A stretch of DNA of 64,000 bases from Paenibacillus donghaensis (GCF_002192415.1 NZ_CP021780.1:6634001-6698000); one strand, 5' to 3'; shown: positions 44,773-54,681, numbered from the stretch's first letter. A program made the numbers and translations. The notes: generated by a model from the letters alone, not told the origin.

Positions 44773-45294
44773 TCAGGACTTAAACTTGACCCGATTCGAG
44801 AACATATGCTTCCGGGCCACGTCCTTGAAGCCAGCCTTATCCTGCTCCGAATTGAAAAAACGCTTCGGTATAATCAGCGCCCGGTTGGAGGACACAAAAA
44901 AAACAAATAAATTGACAGTCTCGCCAATCTTGAAGATCTCTTCCCATTTCACTTGCCCCGAGCCTGCCTCGGATTCATAATGGATGCCTTCTTCGGTAAT
45001 CGTATAGCTCTGCGGCTGCTGGGCGAGGGCATCGCTCTCAAATGCTTTTTTGGATTTCTTGACTATGCTGGAGCGGTTAATCCACCATAGGACCGGTGCA
45101 AGCGCCACAGACGTAGCGGTAAGGATCGTCAGGCTCTGGGTGCTGTAATCCTTGGTAATCAGCAGCATTACTGCGAAGTAGGCGGCAACGGTAAAGGCAG
45201 TCAGAATAATTCTGCTGTTCAGACTGAACCACAGGTTAAACTCCTGAGAGTCCGTACTCTTGAGGGCAGTTTCTACATTGATTTGATTATCCAT
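44773..45294 (-). CDS. YcxB-like membrane protein
   Basis: A 173-residue protein with two helices near the N-terminus (residues about 30-70) and a soluble C-terminal domain of YcxB type: SYTITEEGIHYESEAGSGQVKW split over strands, then LFVFFVSSNRALIIPKRFF. AAAGGAGC precedes the ATG. Function unknown. Confidence 0.8.
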   Translation of the reverse strand: MDNQINVETALKSTDSQEFNLWFSLNSRIILTAFTVAAYFAVMLLITKDYSTQSLTILTATSVALAPVLWWINRSSIVKKSKKAFESDALAQQPQSYTITEEGIHYESEAGSGQVKWEEIFKIGETVNLFVFFVSSNRALIIPKRFFNSEQDKAGFKDVARKHMFSNRVKFKS

Positions 45295-45379
45295 TCCAAT
45301 GCTCCTTTGGCGGCAAAAATGATATATAGACTGATTTTACCATTATTTATGGAAGATATGTTTGATTCCTTGAGTATAC

Positions 45380-45430
45380 AAAAAAAAGAGACAACCCATG
45401 AAGCTGCGCTTCTAGCGGGGTTGTCCCTTA
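45380..45430 (-). terminator. Terminator after rpmE2
   Basis: GGACAACCCC and GGGTTGTCTC enclose a GC-rich loop, then eight T on the minus strand. Confidence 0.85.
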
Positions 45431-45444
45431 TGAACTCGTGATGC

Positions 45445-45699
45445 TTACTTCTTCTGGGAAGCTGCGAGCCGCTGTTTGAACTTGTCAACACGACCGCCTG
45501 TTTCTGCATCTCTTTGTTTACCAGTGTAAAAAGGGTGGGATGCGGAACTTGCGTCTACACGGATAACCGGGTAAGTGTTGCCGTCTTCCCATTCCATTGT
45601 TTCACCGGATGATTTGGTCGATGAACTCAGGAATTTAAAGCCTACGCTGGCATCCAGGAAAATAACCTGGTTGAATTTAGGGTGTATGCCTTCTCTCAT
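45445..45699 (-). CDS. rpmE2: 50S ribosomal protein L31 type B
   Basis: The 84-residue zinc-independent paralog of L31: [27 protein letters not shown] and [21 protein letters not shown]. There is no CxxC pair. Such copies are usually derepressed by Zur under zinc limitation; no clear Zur box could be assigned here. The ATG at MREG has AAGGAGG upstream, so earlier in-frame codons are excluded. Monocistronic with its own terminator. Confidence 0.95.
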   Translation of the reverse strand: MREGIHPKFNQVIFLDASVGFKFLSSSTKSSGETMEWEDGNTYPVIRVDASSASHPFYTGKQRDAETGGRVDKFKQRLAASQKK

Positions 45700-45888
45700 T
45701 GTAAAGTCCTCCTTCTGTAATAATTGTTTGGATCTATTATGGTAATTAACCAATTGATCTCTAGGTTTATCTATAAGTATAACCTATTAAGACGTAGGAA
45801 AACGCCAAATCTTACGATTTAGGCCACCACTTTATCATAAGTGAAATGGAGCACCAAAGTCAACCTATAAACTCGACTCCCTGCATTT

Positions 45889-45973
45889 TTTTAAAATATA
45901 AGAATTTATATGTTCCACGCTATAAATTATCCTTCTATTTCTTGCAGAGGACTGCGAAGCCGTTTCTACTTGG
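45889..45973. repeat. Repeat family C, copy 3 (reversed)
   Basis: Reads TATAAGAATTTATATGTTCC...ATCCTTCTATTTC on the plus strand, the reverse of copies 1 and 2, and ends with GCGAAGCCGTTTCTACTTGG, the hairpin side. It lies just downstream of the degenerate GGDEF gene. Confidence 0.7.
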
Positions 45974-45982
45974 AACAGAAAT

Positions 45983-46837
45983 TTATACGTCATATTCCAG
46001 CTGCTTCTTGGCCTGGACAATGAAGTCGAATGGATTCTCGATGTTGTCGGCCTGATATTCCACAGCTCCGATCTTGAGTCCCAGATTCACTTTGTATTTG
46101 CTGGAGAACCCGGTATCATTCAGCTCCTGCAGCTTGTATTTGATGCGCTCAATGACGATTTTGGCCCCGTCGCGGTCTGTGAACAGCAGCAGCCCCCAAG
46201 TGGCATCCTCCTTATCGAGCAGATACAACGCATCGTTGGTACGGATGCTGGTTTGGCTGAGTTGGGAAACATCGTAGATCGCCTCCGAGAGCTGATCCTC
46301 AGGAATCAGGCGGCGGATTTCTTTCCAATATTTCACCTTCACCACCAGCAGGGTGAGCGGAATCTGATAGCGGGTAGAGATGCCGATGAACAGCACCGCA
46401 TCTTTCTGGAAGGAGATATTGTTCCGCAGATCGGTGTTCTCATCTACACTTGCCAGGCTGGCTGCCTTCTTCTGCAGGACCGCATTCTCCTCCTGAAGCT
46501 GGCGGTTGCCCAGCGTTAAGATCCAGACAGCCATGGTAAGCAGCGGCGTCATCAGCAGCCAGAAATACGTATTGACGCCAATAGTAGCTCCCTCCGAAAC
46601 GGTCTGGTACAGGACGAAGAACCCATAGAGGAAGATGAAGGCCAGATTCAATACCAGACCTACTGTCACATTCGTGAAATAAGTGATGACAGCCAGCAGA
46701 AACGCCACATTCAGAATAATAATATTCTGGGTATAGTGATCCGGAGCCCCTGCAATGAAGATGGCACAGATGTAGATCAGTACCAGGAAACCCAGAAAGG
46801 CCACATCTGATAATAAACTGCTGCGGTTTCGTCTCAC
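45983..46837 (-). CDS. ydaK: Degenerate GGDEF membrane protein (YdaK-like)
   Basis: Four or five helices (residues 1-110), a short coiled coil (GNRQLQEENAVLQKKAASLA) and a GGDEF-like fold in which the GGDEF motif is lost (about residues 125-284, DENTDLRNNISFQKDAVLF). This is the plan of YdaK, a c-di-GMP receptor of the B. subtilis ydaJKLMN exopolysaccharide operon. It starts with GTG overlapping the stop of the BcsB-like gene (GTGA). Here it is the last gene of the operon, whereas in B. subtilis it is the second. Confidence 0.78.
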   Translation of the reverse strand: MRRNRSSLLSDVAFLGFLVLIYICAIFIAGAPDHYTQNIIILNVAFLLAVITYFTNVTVGLVLNLAFIFLYGFFVLYQTVSEGATIGVNTYFWLLMTPLLTMAVWILTLGNRQLQEENAVLQKKAASLASVDENTDLRNNISFQKDAVLFIGISTRYQIPLTLLVVKVKYWKEIRRLIPEDQLSEAIYDVSQLSQTSIRTNDALYLLDKEDATWGLLLFTDRDGAKIVIERIKYKLQELNDTGFSSKYKVNLGLKIGAVEYQADNIENPFDFIVQAKKQLEYDV

Positions 46838-48918
46838 GCACCATCACCACGTTTCTTCATATGTTTGCGAAGCAGCAGAATCAGCGACACAAGGACCAAG
46901 GTGAGCACCAGCAGCAGCGCCGCGATAAAGCCAACTACATCACTGCGCTCTATGACCTGCCGGACGATGGAATCGTCAGCGGCGCCGGAAATCGTCTTGA
47001 AGCGGTGTGCGCTGACATTTCCGTCCTTATCGGCAGCCACGCCGTCGCCAAACACCTTCCATTTATCCTTCTCGCTGGCAATCAGCCTGGAGGCGACATA
47101 TGCATTCTCCGTGCTGGCGCCGGTTACGGCCAGCAGCCCGCGTCCGCTGGCGTAAGGCGACTCGATCAGCTGAAGTGTACCCAGCTGCGCTCCGTAGCTG
47201 TCCTCAATACTCATCTTCTCATTGGAGACCAGCCGTGAGCCGTCCTTGCTGAACCGGAAATACAGCTTGTCATTGTTGTCCCGGATCAGCTTGTTGTTGC
47301 TGTAGGAGCCGATAGCAATAATGTTATTATTGCTCAGGTTGCCTTCGCTCACACTATCGCTGTAGAAGTGAATGTCACCTGTATTGCCTGAAGCGTATTG
47401 ACCCAGCAGATTAAACACATTGGACAAGCTCAAAAAGGAATAGTCGTCCATTTCCTGCGGCAGTACAACGGCTACATGGTTGAAGATTTCATCGCGCAGG
47501 AACGGGTAGGGATAGTTGTTGAACAGCAGATCGGTACGGTCCTTCGTATTCAGCTGCAGCACCGAATCCTTGCTGATATAGGCCCACGGCATCTGCTCTG
47601 TATTAGGGGTACAGATCGCACCTGCCAGCTCCAGATCAAAGGCAACCGTAACCGAGAAGTTTCCCGATATATTCAGGCTCTTAGGCACCGTGAAATTAAG
47701 CGTATCACCATTGGCCAGCTCCTTCGCCAGCTTCTTGCTGCCGATCGGCGTATCGTTGATGCTTACCGTAACGAGTGAGCGGTCGAAGTCCAGATTCTGC
47801 GCGTAGCGGTAATCCAGGCTGATTCTGCCGGAATCGGCAAGCGAACGGTTGGAAGGAAGCGAGACGAAATAGGTCTGCTCCTGATGATACGGCCCGCTCA
47901 GCTTATCACCCGTTTCGGTGAAGGTGATGGTCGAGCTGATGGACAGCGGCGGCGTAGCCACCTCCGTGGTATCGTCCACCACCTTCAGCTCACTGCTGAT
48001 CTGGCTGGTCAACTCGGCATTGGCGAGCAGTCTGCCTGCTTTGATCAACAGGCTCTCATCCTTCGAAGTGACCACAAGCGTGGGCTGCCCAGCTGCATGG
48101 ACCAGCTGAATCAGCGCATGACCGCCCAAGTCGTCCTGTTTGCTCAGTTGGGCCTTCAGCGCTGCCGGCACCCGGTCATACATCGCAACCAGCACTACCG
48201 CCTGTTTATCCTTAACCGTATCTGCCCGGTAAGGCAGCAGCGGAATGGGCTTCTCCTTAAGCTTGCTGGTCTGCACGAAACCGGAAAGAGCATAGGCTGC
48301 TGCTTCAAGCTCTGCTCCGGTACCACCCTCCGGCACAGTCAGAATGCTCTCTGCGCGCTGCAAGGTATCGATCCCGCTGAATCTTTGTGTGAAATCACGG
48401 ATGCCTCCATCCAGCGCCTGATTCGTGTACAGCACCTGCACACTTGAGGTGTTGAACAGATGCAGCCAATTATCCGGCGCATTGTCGACATAACAGAGCT
48501 GATCCTTGATCGCCGTTGTCCGCAGGTACCCCTGAATGGACAAGGTGTTGGTCCCCTTCTTCAGGAATCCCTTCGGAGCCGGAATGCTCAGCTGCTGCTT
48601 GCCGTCGTTCCCAAGCTTCGGCCTGAAAGTGTGAAACGGACTGCCGTTTAATGACAGCGTGATGCTGGAGTCCTGCTCGTCGGTAATCTGGGACACCTGA
48701 AAGCTGAGGTTGATCCGCAGCTCATCGACGTTCCAATAGTCCATCACCTCGAAATACTGCTGCCGGGAGCCGGAGCCGGTCAGAGAGGTATCCGTTCCGG
48801 TAAAGGCTGTCTCATAGCTCATCCGGCCATCCTGCGGGGCCGGCGCAGCACCGGCCGTCTGAAGCTGAATGAAGAAAAGGGAGAGGCAGAGCGTCCATAT
48901 TGCCATTTGTTTTTTCAT
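46834..48918 (-). CDS. ydaN: BcsB-like exopolysaccharide export/synthesis subunit (YdaN-like)
   Basis: A 694-residue protein with signal peptide, long extracytoplasmic beta-rich region and one C-terminal helix (GFIAALLLVLTLVLVSLILL) before KHMKKRGDG. This is the topology of BcsB, the partner of cellulose-synthase-type transferases, and of YdaN. Segments DELRINLSFQVSQI and SLDYRYAQNLDFDRSLVTVS resemble the carbohydrate-binding repeats. It would guide the polymer from the YdaM-type synthase. Confidence 0.82.
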   Translation of the reverse strand: MKKQMAIWTLCLSLFFIQLQTAGAAPAPQDGRMSYETAFTGTDTSLTGSGSRQQYFEVMDYWNVDELRINLSFQVSQITDEQDSSITLSLNGSPFHTFRPKLGNDGKQQLSIPAPKGFLKKGTNTLSIQGYLRTTAIKDQLCYVDNAPDNWLHLFNTSSVQVLYTNQALDGGIRDFTQRFSGIDTLQRAESILTVPEGGTGAELEAAAYALSGFVQTSKLKEKPIPLLPYRADTVKDKQAVVLVAMYDRVPAALKAQLSKQDDLGGHALIQLVHAAGQPTLVVTSKDESLLIKAGRLLANAELTSQISSELKVVDDTTEVATPPLSISSTITFTETGDKLSGPYHQEQTYFVSLPSNRSLADSGRISLDYRYAQNLDFDRSLVTVSINDTPIGSKKLAKELANGDTLNFTVPKSLNISGNFSVTVAFDLELAGAICTPNTEQMPWAYISKDSVLQLNTKDRTDLLFNNYPYPFLRDEIFNHVAVVLPQEMDDYSFLSLSNVFNLLGQYASGNTGDIHFYSDSVSEGNLSNNNIIAIGSYSNNKLIRDNNDKLYFRFSKDGSRLVSNEKMSIEDSYGAQLGTLQLIESPYASGRGLLAVTGASTENAYVASRLIASEKDKWKVFGDGVAADKDGNVSAHRFKTISGAADDSIVRQVIERSDVVGFIAALLLVLTLVLVSLILLLRKHMKKRGDGA

Positions 48919-48957
48919 GTTCTCATACTCCTGTACTCATTTTCTCTTACTCAGGCG

Positions 48958-50208
48958 CTAGTAGCGCTCGGTCTTGTACCATTTCGCTTCCCGTTTGAAG
49001 AACAGGTCTTTGAGATAGGTGTATAAGCCGTAGGCCGCCACAAGCATCCAGAGCTGGCAGTAGGATATATACATCAGCAATATAATCCATAGATTGGACA
49101 GGCTCATCTCGCCCTTCTCTGTGGTCAATGTAATGAAGGTGCCTACTACAAACAGCACGATGGCCAGCAGCCACAGAAAGCTGCTCAGCCCGGCGATGGT
49201 GGTATGAACATACCCCAGCGCATTAAGGATCAGCAGTGTATCCGAGGTAAGCAGCGACATCAACAATAGGAAATAGATCGACAGGTAATAGAGAATGTCG
49301 AAGCGGATTCTGGCTGCTGCCGGATTGAAGAGCAGCGGAATGTTTTTGACAATCACATAGATATTGCCCTTGGCCCAGCGTGTGCGCTGCTTGAACCAGA
49401 CCTTCAGCGTCTGCGGCTCCTGCTCCCAGGTGACCGATTTCGGCTGGAATTTGATCCGGTAGCCCATCATGTAGATTCGGAAGCTGATCTCCGTATCCTC
49501 GGCAATCGCCTTCACATCCCAGCCGCCGATGCTCTCGACAATGGATCTGCGCATAATGAAATTGGTGCCGGGAATAGTGCAGAGCTTGAACAGCTTCCAG
49601 CGTCCCGCCTGCGCCATCCACTGAAAGGACAGGGTTTCAATATTGATGAACCGGGTCAGCAGACTCGCATCCCGGTTGCGGGTGCGGAATTTGCCAATCA
49701 CAGCGCCCAGGCTGGAGTCATTGACGATCTCGGCCACCAGATAACGCAGCGCCGTTTTCTCCGGAGTATTGTCTGCGTCGTAGATGGCAATCAGCTCGCC
49801 CCGGCTGTGGGTGAAGCCGATGTTGAGGGCGTTGGACTTGCCTTTGCCTCCCGTCACAGCGTCCGTATTGATAATGATCAGATTGCGCCCCGGATTGCGG
49901 TCCTTGATATGGCCCAGCAGCTCATGGCTGTTGTCGGAGGAATTATCATTAATGACAATAATCTCGTAACGGTCGTGCGGATAATCAAGCTCCAGCAGCG
50001 ATTCTACCGTCTTACTGATCACTACCCCTTCGTTATGGGCCGGAACCATAATCGTCACAAACGGCATTTCACCTGTAATCTCTGGCATGTCCTCATTCTC
50101 AATTTTGATGTAATACAGGTAGCCTGCAATAATCAGCGTCACATTGACCAGCAGCAGGGACCAGATGCAGATTACCGCAATTACCATCAATACGTCAGGG
50201 ATTGTCAT
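48958..50208 (-). CDS. ydaM: Processive family 2 glycosyltransferase (YdaM-like)
   Basis: The polymer synthase, 416 residues. An N-terminal helix, then the GT2 catalytic domain: TIMVPAHNEGVVISKTV, VINDNSSDNS, IAIYDADNTPE (DxD), AIAEDTEISFR (catalytic base) and KQRTRWAKGN (QxxRW), then three or four helices. No PilZ domain is present; c-di-GMP control would come through the degenerate GGDEF protein. TAGGAGC precedes the ATG. Confidence 0.9.
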   Translation of the reverse strand: MTIPDVLMVIAVICIWSLLLVNVTLIIAGYLYYIKIENEDMPEITGEMPFVTIMVPAHNEGVVISKTVESLLELDYPHDRYEIIVINDNSSDNSHELLGHIKDRNPGRNLIIINTDAVTGGKGKSNALNIGFTHSRGELIAIYDADNTPEKTALRYLVAEIVNDSSLGAVIGKFRTRNRDASLLTRFINIETLSFQWMAQAGRWKLFKLCTIPGTNFIMRRSIVESIGGWDVKAIAEDTEISFRIYMMGYRIKFQPKSVTWEQEPQTLKVWFKQRTRWAKGNIYVIVKNIPLLFNPAAARIRFDILYYLSIYFLLLMSLLTSDTLLILNALGYVHTTIAGLSSFLWLLAIVLFVVGTFITLTTEKGEMSLSNLWIILLMYISYCQLWMLVAAYGLYTYLKDLFFKREAKWYKTERY

Positions 50209-50223
50209 AGCTGTCTTAAGCTC

Positions 50224-51789
50224 CTATTTCAGATATTTTCTGCGGTACATCCGGTAACCGATAATCAGCAGTCCGCCAAAGAAGAGCAGGGAAATCAGGA
50301 TCACAACAATAAAGAACTGATTCTGGACGTTAAACAGTCTGGAGAAGCTCTTCTGCTGCTCTTCCTTGTATTGATAGTCGTTGTCGACAGTCTCGGGAGC
50401 ATAATCAATGTTCAGCGGCTGCCCGTTTACAGAAATACTGCCCTGGGAGGAAGTAATGGTGTTAAGGTCGGTTACAACCTTATGATCCCCCTGCTTATAG
50501 TCGGCAAAAGAAATCCAGTACCCCTCCACCGCCGCCAGCAGCTGTTCAAGCCCTGCCTCATCCTCAGGGAAATCAACCGTGAGGGCGGCATCCAGCGGAA
50601 AAGATGGCATCCGCTTGCCTGACGGCTCAACCTGCTCCAGAAACTCCAGCGGCAGACTGTAGAGAGAGGAGCTGAACGCCTTGGACTGGTTGGTCGGCTC
50701 CATATGCATCACCCGGTCATCCGGGTAGAGCACCGCAGAGTCGAAGAATCCCATCCCGGCTGAGGCATACTCCTTATCGTAAGCCCAGTGGCGCTCCGCG
50801 CCGATCCCAAGCGGCGTGATGCCATTATCGACCAGCAGATTGATGAATCCGTTCATCTTGGACTGCAGCGTATGGTCGCTACTATTAATCGATGGCATAA
50901 CCACTGGTGAGTTCACCAAGATGCTGCCATTACGTGACTGCACCATGCGGAGTGCTTCGAGATAACGCTGCATGGCCGGATAATCGGTATTGCTGAACAC
51001 CGGCCGTACGCTGGCAATAAAGGGAATGCCGTTCTGATACAACCGGTCAGCCGCTTCTTCCAGCAGGTCCAGATCAGAGAAGGGATAAATCTCCTTCAGC
51101 ATCAGATAGGTCTGCGGCGCCGCCTCTGCTCCCAGCCAGTCCCTCAGCACATAGGCCATACCCAGCACACTGATATTGCTCTGCTCCAGGTAAGGCACAT
51201 AGATATATCGCCCGTTGCCTGCGGCATAGGGCACCGGCTGGGTGCTGCCACGAATCGACAGCGTACCGTAAGTGCGGACCGCTGTACTTGCCTTGATATA
51301 CGGCAGCTGTGTCACCCGCTGAATTTCACCCTTGAATTCCCCGATCTCCAGCTCGGCGGTTACTCCGTACCCGATTCCTTCTTCCAGCTTCAACTCCTGC
51401 TTCAGGTTCTGCGGCGCATGATAGCCGACATGCAGGTATTGTCCGCTGAATTGCAGCAAGTCTTGGAGGTAAGCCTGGTTATCGACAGTCAGGTCAGCCG
51501 CGTTAAGTACTGTGATCACCCTGGAGTAATCGTCCATCATTCCCGGCGTATATTGATCCAGAGCAAGCAGCGTCACCTGAACATGGTAGGCAGCTAGCAG
51601 CTGCTGAATCTCTGCTACATTGCCTTCGCTCGGCGTGCCCTTGGCCAGACTGTCGAACAGCAGCAGCACCTGCTGCGGCGGTTTCGCAGCTGCCACGGCA
51701 GTACCCTCACTGGCAGCAGCCACGGGTGCAGCTTGTATCAGCAGCAGCACAGCCAGCCCCAGCAGCCATAGTGCAAATCTTCTGCCCAT
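50224..51789 (-). CDS. ydaL: DUF2334-type polysaccharide-modifying protein (YdaL-like)
   Basis: A 521-residue protein with signal peptide (to about residue 25), an extracytoplasmic part with a deacetylase-like NodB-fold half (YLMLKEIYPFSDLDLLEEAA, IPFIASVRPVF) and one C-terminal helix. It matches YdaL of the B. subtilis operon. Whether it is catalytic is unclear; a typical metal-binding His-x3-His is not seen. Its ATG overlaps the stop of the upstream gene (TGATG). Confidence 0.75.
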   Translation of the reverse strand: MGRRFALWLLGLAVLLLIQAAPVAAASEGTAVAAAKPPQQVLLLFDSLAKGTPSEGNVAEIQQLLAAYHVQVTLLALDQYTPGMMDDYSRVITVLNAADLTVDNQAYLQDLLQFSGQYLHVGYHAPQNLKQELKLEEGIGYGVTAELEIGEFKGEIQRVTQLPYIKASTAVRTYGTLSIRGSTQPVPYAAGNGRYIYVPYLEQSNISVLGMAYVLRDWLGAEAAPQTYLMLKEIYPFSDLDLLEEAADRLYQNGIPFIASVRPVFSNTDYPAMQRYLEALRMVQSRNGSILVNSPVVMPSINSSDHTLQSKMNGFINLLVDNGITPLGIGAERHWAYDKEYASAGMGFFDSAVLYPDDRVMHMEPTNQSKAFSSSLYSLPLEFLEQVEPSGKRMPSFPLDAALTVDFPEDEAGLEQLLAAVEGYWISFADYKQGDHKVVTDLNTITSSQGSISVNGQPLNIDYAPETVDNDYQYKEEQQKSFSRLFNVQNQFFIVVILISLLFFGGLLIIGYRMYRRKYLK

Positions 51790-53327
51790 CAGATGCTCAC
51801 ACCCTTTTGAGCCTCTGCCGGGAAGTTGTTCTGCTTCGGCACGGCAGGTTCACGGCGTCTCGACCATCTGCGCTTGATTACACTGGAAGCCGCCAGGAAG
51901 GTTACCAGATCGAACGACTGGGTAAACAGGAATTCGTGCTTGGAGATATCGGCATCGCCCGCTCCGATAATCGATACCAAAATGCCGGATAATCCCATGC
52001 CCATCACAGCCAGGATCAGCACCATCCGCTGCATTCCACGGTAGTCCCTTGCCTTGATAGCCCGCACAAACGATGGCGTATAGAGACTGCAGATCACGAT
52101 CATCCACAGCACGATGAATCCGAAGGTCTTCGGAGCCAGCTTCTCCTTCACCAGACTGTAGGTGGCGAAGAAATGGCTCTGCGCCCGAAACTCCTTGCCG
52201 GCAGCTTCCTCATAGTTGCCCATGGCGGCCGGTTTAATGGAGAAGGCGCTTTTGGCTGCCACATTCAGAATCGAGCCGAGCTGGTCCGGGTGGGTCAGAT
52301 AATATTTCAAAATGGAGCCAAACCCATAGCGGCTGTAGAAATTTTCATCCAGAATGTCCGAATCGACATCGACCGTACCGTATTGCTCATAATAAATATT
52401 TCCTTTGAGAATGGCGTATTGTTCATTGATTCCGAAGGTATTCAGCGCGCTCTCCGGGTTGGATGCTTCTTTCAGCACCCCGCGGGTCATGGCATGATAC
52501 TGGTTGATGTTCACGAATTCCTTCGAGATGTTCAGATAGGTGGCAATCCCGGCAAACATCATCAGCCCTACCGAGATAACCGTCAGAATCCGGAATATGG
52601 AATCCCGCCGAATCCACAGCAGCGTAAGCGCAAGCACGGCAAGAATCATGCCCACAGGCGCATTTTGTTGTTTGGAGGTCGTGAGGAACAGACTACTGAC
52701 TACAAGCAGCGCCAGCATGGCGTAATCGTTGTATCTTCTGCGGTAGAGCGACAGCCAAGCCGCGAACACGAAGATCATCATGATCATGACTACACTCTCA
52801 CTGTAGAATGAATTGAAATAAGCCGTATATCCGGTATCGCCGAAGATGACAATGGCCATCGCCGCGGTAATGAGTCCTTGCTTGCGGGTCATTTTCCAGG
52901 TAATCACTTCTATCAGCAGATAGATTGCAATCACATAGAGTAGTGTATAGATGGCAGCCTGAATGCGGATGTCGAAGACTTCGCTGCTGAACAGCAGCTT
53001 GTTGATTCCAAGTGCCAGCTTGATAAACAGGGACTGGGAGGAATCCAGCGTCGCCCCGTTCTCATTGAAGTATTGATAAATGCCATATTGCTTCACGAAA
53101 TAACCAAAGTATTTGCTGTCGTAATCAGGAAGGTTGAAGTAGATTCCATTGCTGTATATATTGCGGAAAAAGTCGCCGTTATCCGCCATCCCCAGATAAG
53201 GTGCGGTGAATAAGGCAATCGATGTGATGAGCAGTACCCCGAAGGCTGCAATGACGGCAGGCGATAATTTCAAGCTAACTAGTGTCAGGCCCTGCAGCAG
53301 ACGCGGGTTCAAAGGGATGTCTCTCAT
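51789..53327 (-). CDS. Polytopic membrane protein, GT-C glycosyltransferase-like
   Basis: About eleven to thirteen helices in 512 residues, with an extracytoplasmic first loop containing GMADNGDFFRNIYSNGIYF (acidic residues after helix 1, as in GT-C enzymes) and YFNSFYSESVVMIMM. I do not find a counterpart in the B. subtilis ydaJKLMN operon. Its place between ydaJ and ydaL, overlapping ydaL by one base, implies a role in assembling or decorating the same polymer. Function as a transferase is inference. Confidence 0.65.
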   Translation of the reverse strand: MRDIPLNPRLLQGLTLVSLKLSPAVIAAFGVLLITSIALFTAPYLGMADNGDFFRNIYSNGIYFNLPDYDSKYFGYFVKQYGIYQYFNENGATLDSSQSLFIKLALGINKLLFSSEVFDIRIQAAIYTLLYVIAIYLLIEVITWKMTRKQGLITAAMAIVIFGDTGYTAYFNSFYSESVVMIMMIFVFAAWLSLYRRRYNDYAMLALLVVSSLFLTTSKQQNAPVGMILAVLALTLLWIRRDSIFRILTVISVGLMMFAGIATYLNISKEFVNINQYHAMTRGVLKEASNPESALNTFGINEQYAILKGNIYYEQYGTVDVDSDILDENFYSRYGFGSILKYYLTHPDQLGSILNVAAKSAFSIKPAAMGNYEEAAGKEFRAQSHFFATYSLVKEKLAPKTFGFIVLWMIVICSLYTPSFVRAIKARDYRGMQRMVLILAVMGMGLSGILVSIIGAGDADISKHEFLFTQSFDLVTFLAASSVIKRRWSRRREPAVPKQNNFPAEAQKGVSI

Positions 53328-53358
53328 GAGGATTCACCTTCACTACTTTCGGTTTTAA

Positions 53359-54489
53359 TTAATAGGCGTAAGCCAGCAAGGCCATCAGGTTGTCAAAAGA
53401 ATAGGCTTGTCCGTCAGCTTCATTGCCAAATCCGCCCATAAGCTCACTGCCGGGCGTGGTCACCTGGAACTCGCTCATTCTGGCAATACTGCTGCTGTAA
53501 AGAGCAGGATCACCGATCTCCACACCAATCATTGCAGTAATGGCGTAAATAGCCGTGGAACGAATGTCATTCGCCGGTTCACCTTCGCGGGTATATTGTC
53601 CATACAGCGTTCCGGCCTCTACCTGAGTTCGGATGAATTGAATACTGGCAGGCTTCTGCAATCCAACTTCCGCCAGCGAGAGGATGCTCAGCAGCGATTC
53701 CACTGTATTGATAGGCTCGGAGCTGTACTCACCAGTCTTATAGTTATACCTGGTTTCATAGAAAGGGAAGGTATCACCCAGGTATCCTTCTTGCACAATC
53801 CGGCTCATATTTCGGCTTAATGTATCACGTAATTCACCATCAATTGACAAATTTCGTAAAGAGCCCAAACTAGTATAGCATAAAGTAATAAACTCATTGG
53901 TTACTTTGTAATTGAAATCATAAAAATCATACATATATCCATCCATCACATTATTTTCATAAAATATTTCGCTATATTTCTTGGCAGCATTGGTGTAAGC
54001 GACATTCCCAAACGTTTGTCCCGCTTCATCCAGCGCACGGATCAATCGCAGATCATCAACTGCCGCATTCAGCGGATAATGCTTGTCCAGCTTGGGGCTG
54101 TAGCGGTAGCTGAAGCCCTGTTTCTGTGCAAAGGTAGCTTCCGCCTGCTTCCAGCTGGCTGCAAACAGCGCCTCATCGCCTTCAAGCACAGCCACCCGCA
54201 TCAGAATACCCGACGATTCGCTCAGCACCTCATGTCCGGTAGCCACCTCAGCCGACTGGTCCGTCTCCAGCAGATTGGTATAGATTCCGTGCGTGCCGGA
54301 TAGTTTTGCAAGAATGAACTTCATTAGGGCTTGCTGCTCATTGTGCACATTGTTTTCGTCCTTTTGCTCCTGCCTTACTGGTGCTGAAGTCGGCTCTCCG
54401 GCTTGCGGCGAGGGGGTGGGCGAGCTGCAGGCTGCCAGCAGAATCAGGATCAGAAGCAGCGGAAGGGCTGCTTTTCCATTGTACCTCAA
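53359..54489 (-). CDS. ydaJ: Lipoprotein, glycosyl hydrolase-like (YdaJ-like)
   Basis: A 376-residue lipoprotein: signal peptide with lipobox LLAACSS (Cys21), a short Ser/Pro linker, then an (alpha/alpha)6-type domain (GFSYRYSPKLDKHYPLNAAV, DDLRLIRALDEAG) resembling family 8 hydrolases and YdaJ. It probably trims or processes the polymer at the cell surface. The start is TTG preceded by AAGGAGGTGG. First gene of the operon. Confidence 0.78.
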   Translation of the reverse strand: MRYNGKAALPLLLILILLAACSSPTPSPQAGEPTSAPVRQEQKDENNVHNEQQALMKFILAKLSGTHGIYTNLLETDQSAEVATGHEVLSESSGILMRVAVLEGDEALFAASWKQAEATFAQKQGFSYRYSPKLDKHYPLNAAVDDLRLIRALDEAGQTFGNVAYTNAAKKYSEIFYENNVMDGYMYDFYDFNYKVTNEFITLCYTSLGSLRNLSIDGELRDTLSRNMSRIVQEGYLGDTFPFYETRYNYKTGEYSSEPINTVESLLSILSLAEVGLQKPASIQFIRTQVEAGTLYGQYTREGEPANDIRSTAIYAITAMIGVEIGDPALYSSSIARMSEFQVTTPGSELMGGFGNEADGQAYSFDNLMALLAYAY

Positions 54490-54538
54490 GACGCCACCTC
54501 CTTCAGCATACGAATATATTCTTCATATATATTCTTCA

Positions 54539-54567
54539 TATCTATATAACGGTAAAATAAATCACAA
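54539..54567 (-). promoter_or_regulatory. Putative promoter of the exopolysaccharide operon
   Basis: On the minus strand TTGTGA and TAGATA are 17 bases apart, about 50 bases before the ydaJ start. Near-repeats of ATATATTCTTCAT lie in the leader. I see no c-di-GMP aptamer here, so control of this operon by c-di-GMP is probably post-translational. Confidence 0.45.
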
Positions 54568-54681
54568 AGTTTACTATGAATATGATTATTCGGTGACTTT
54601 TTTACTTTTTTATACAAAATCAACTTTAGATTCTCACCGTATTCAGATAGCCCATAGTTTATTCAGTATTTGGTTGATTTA

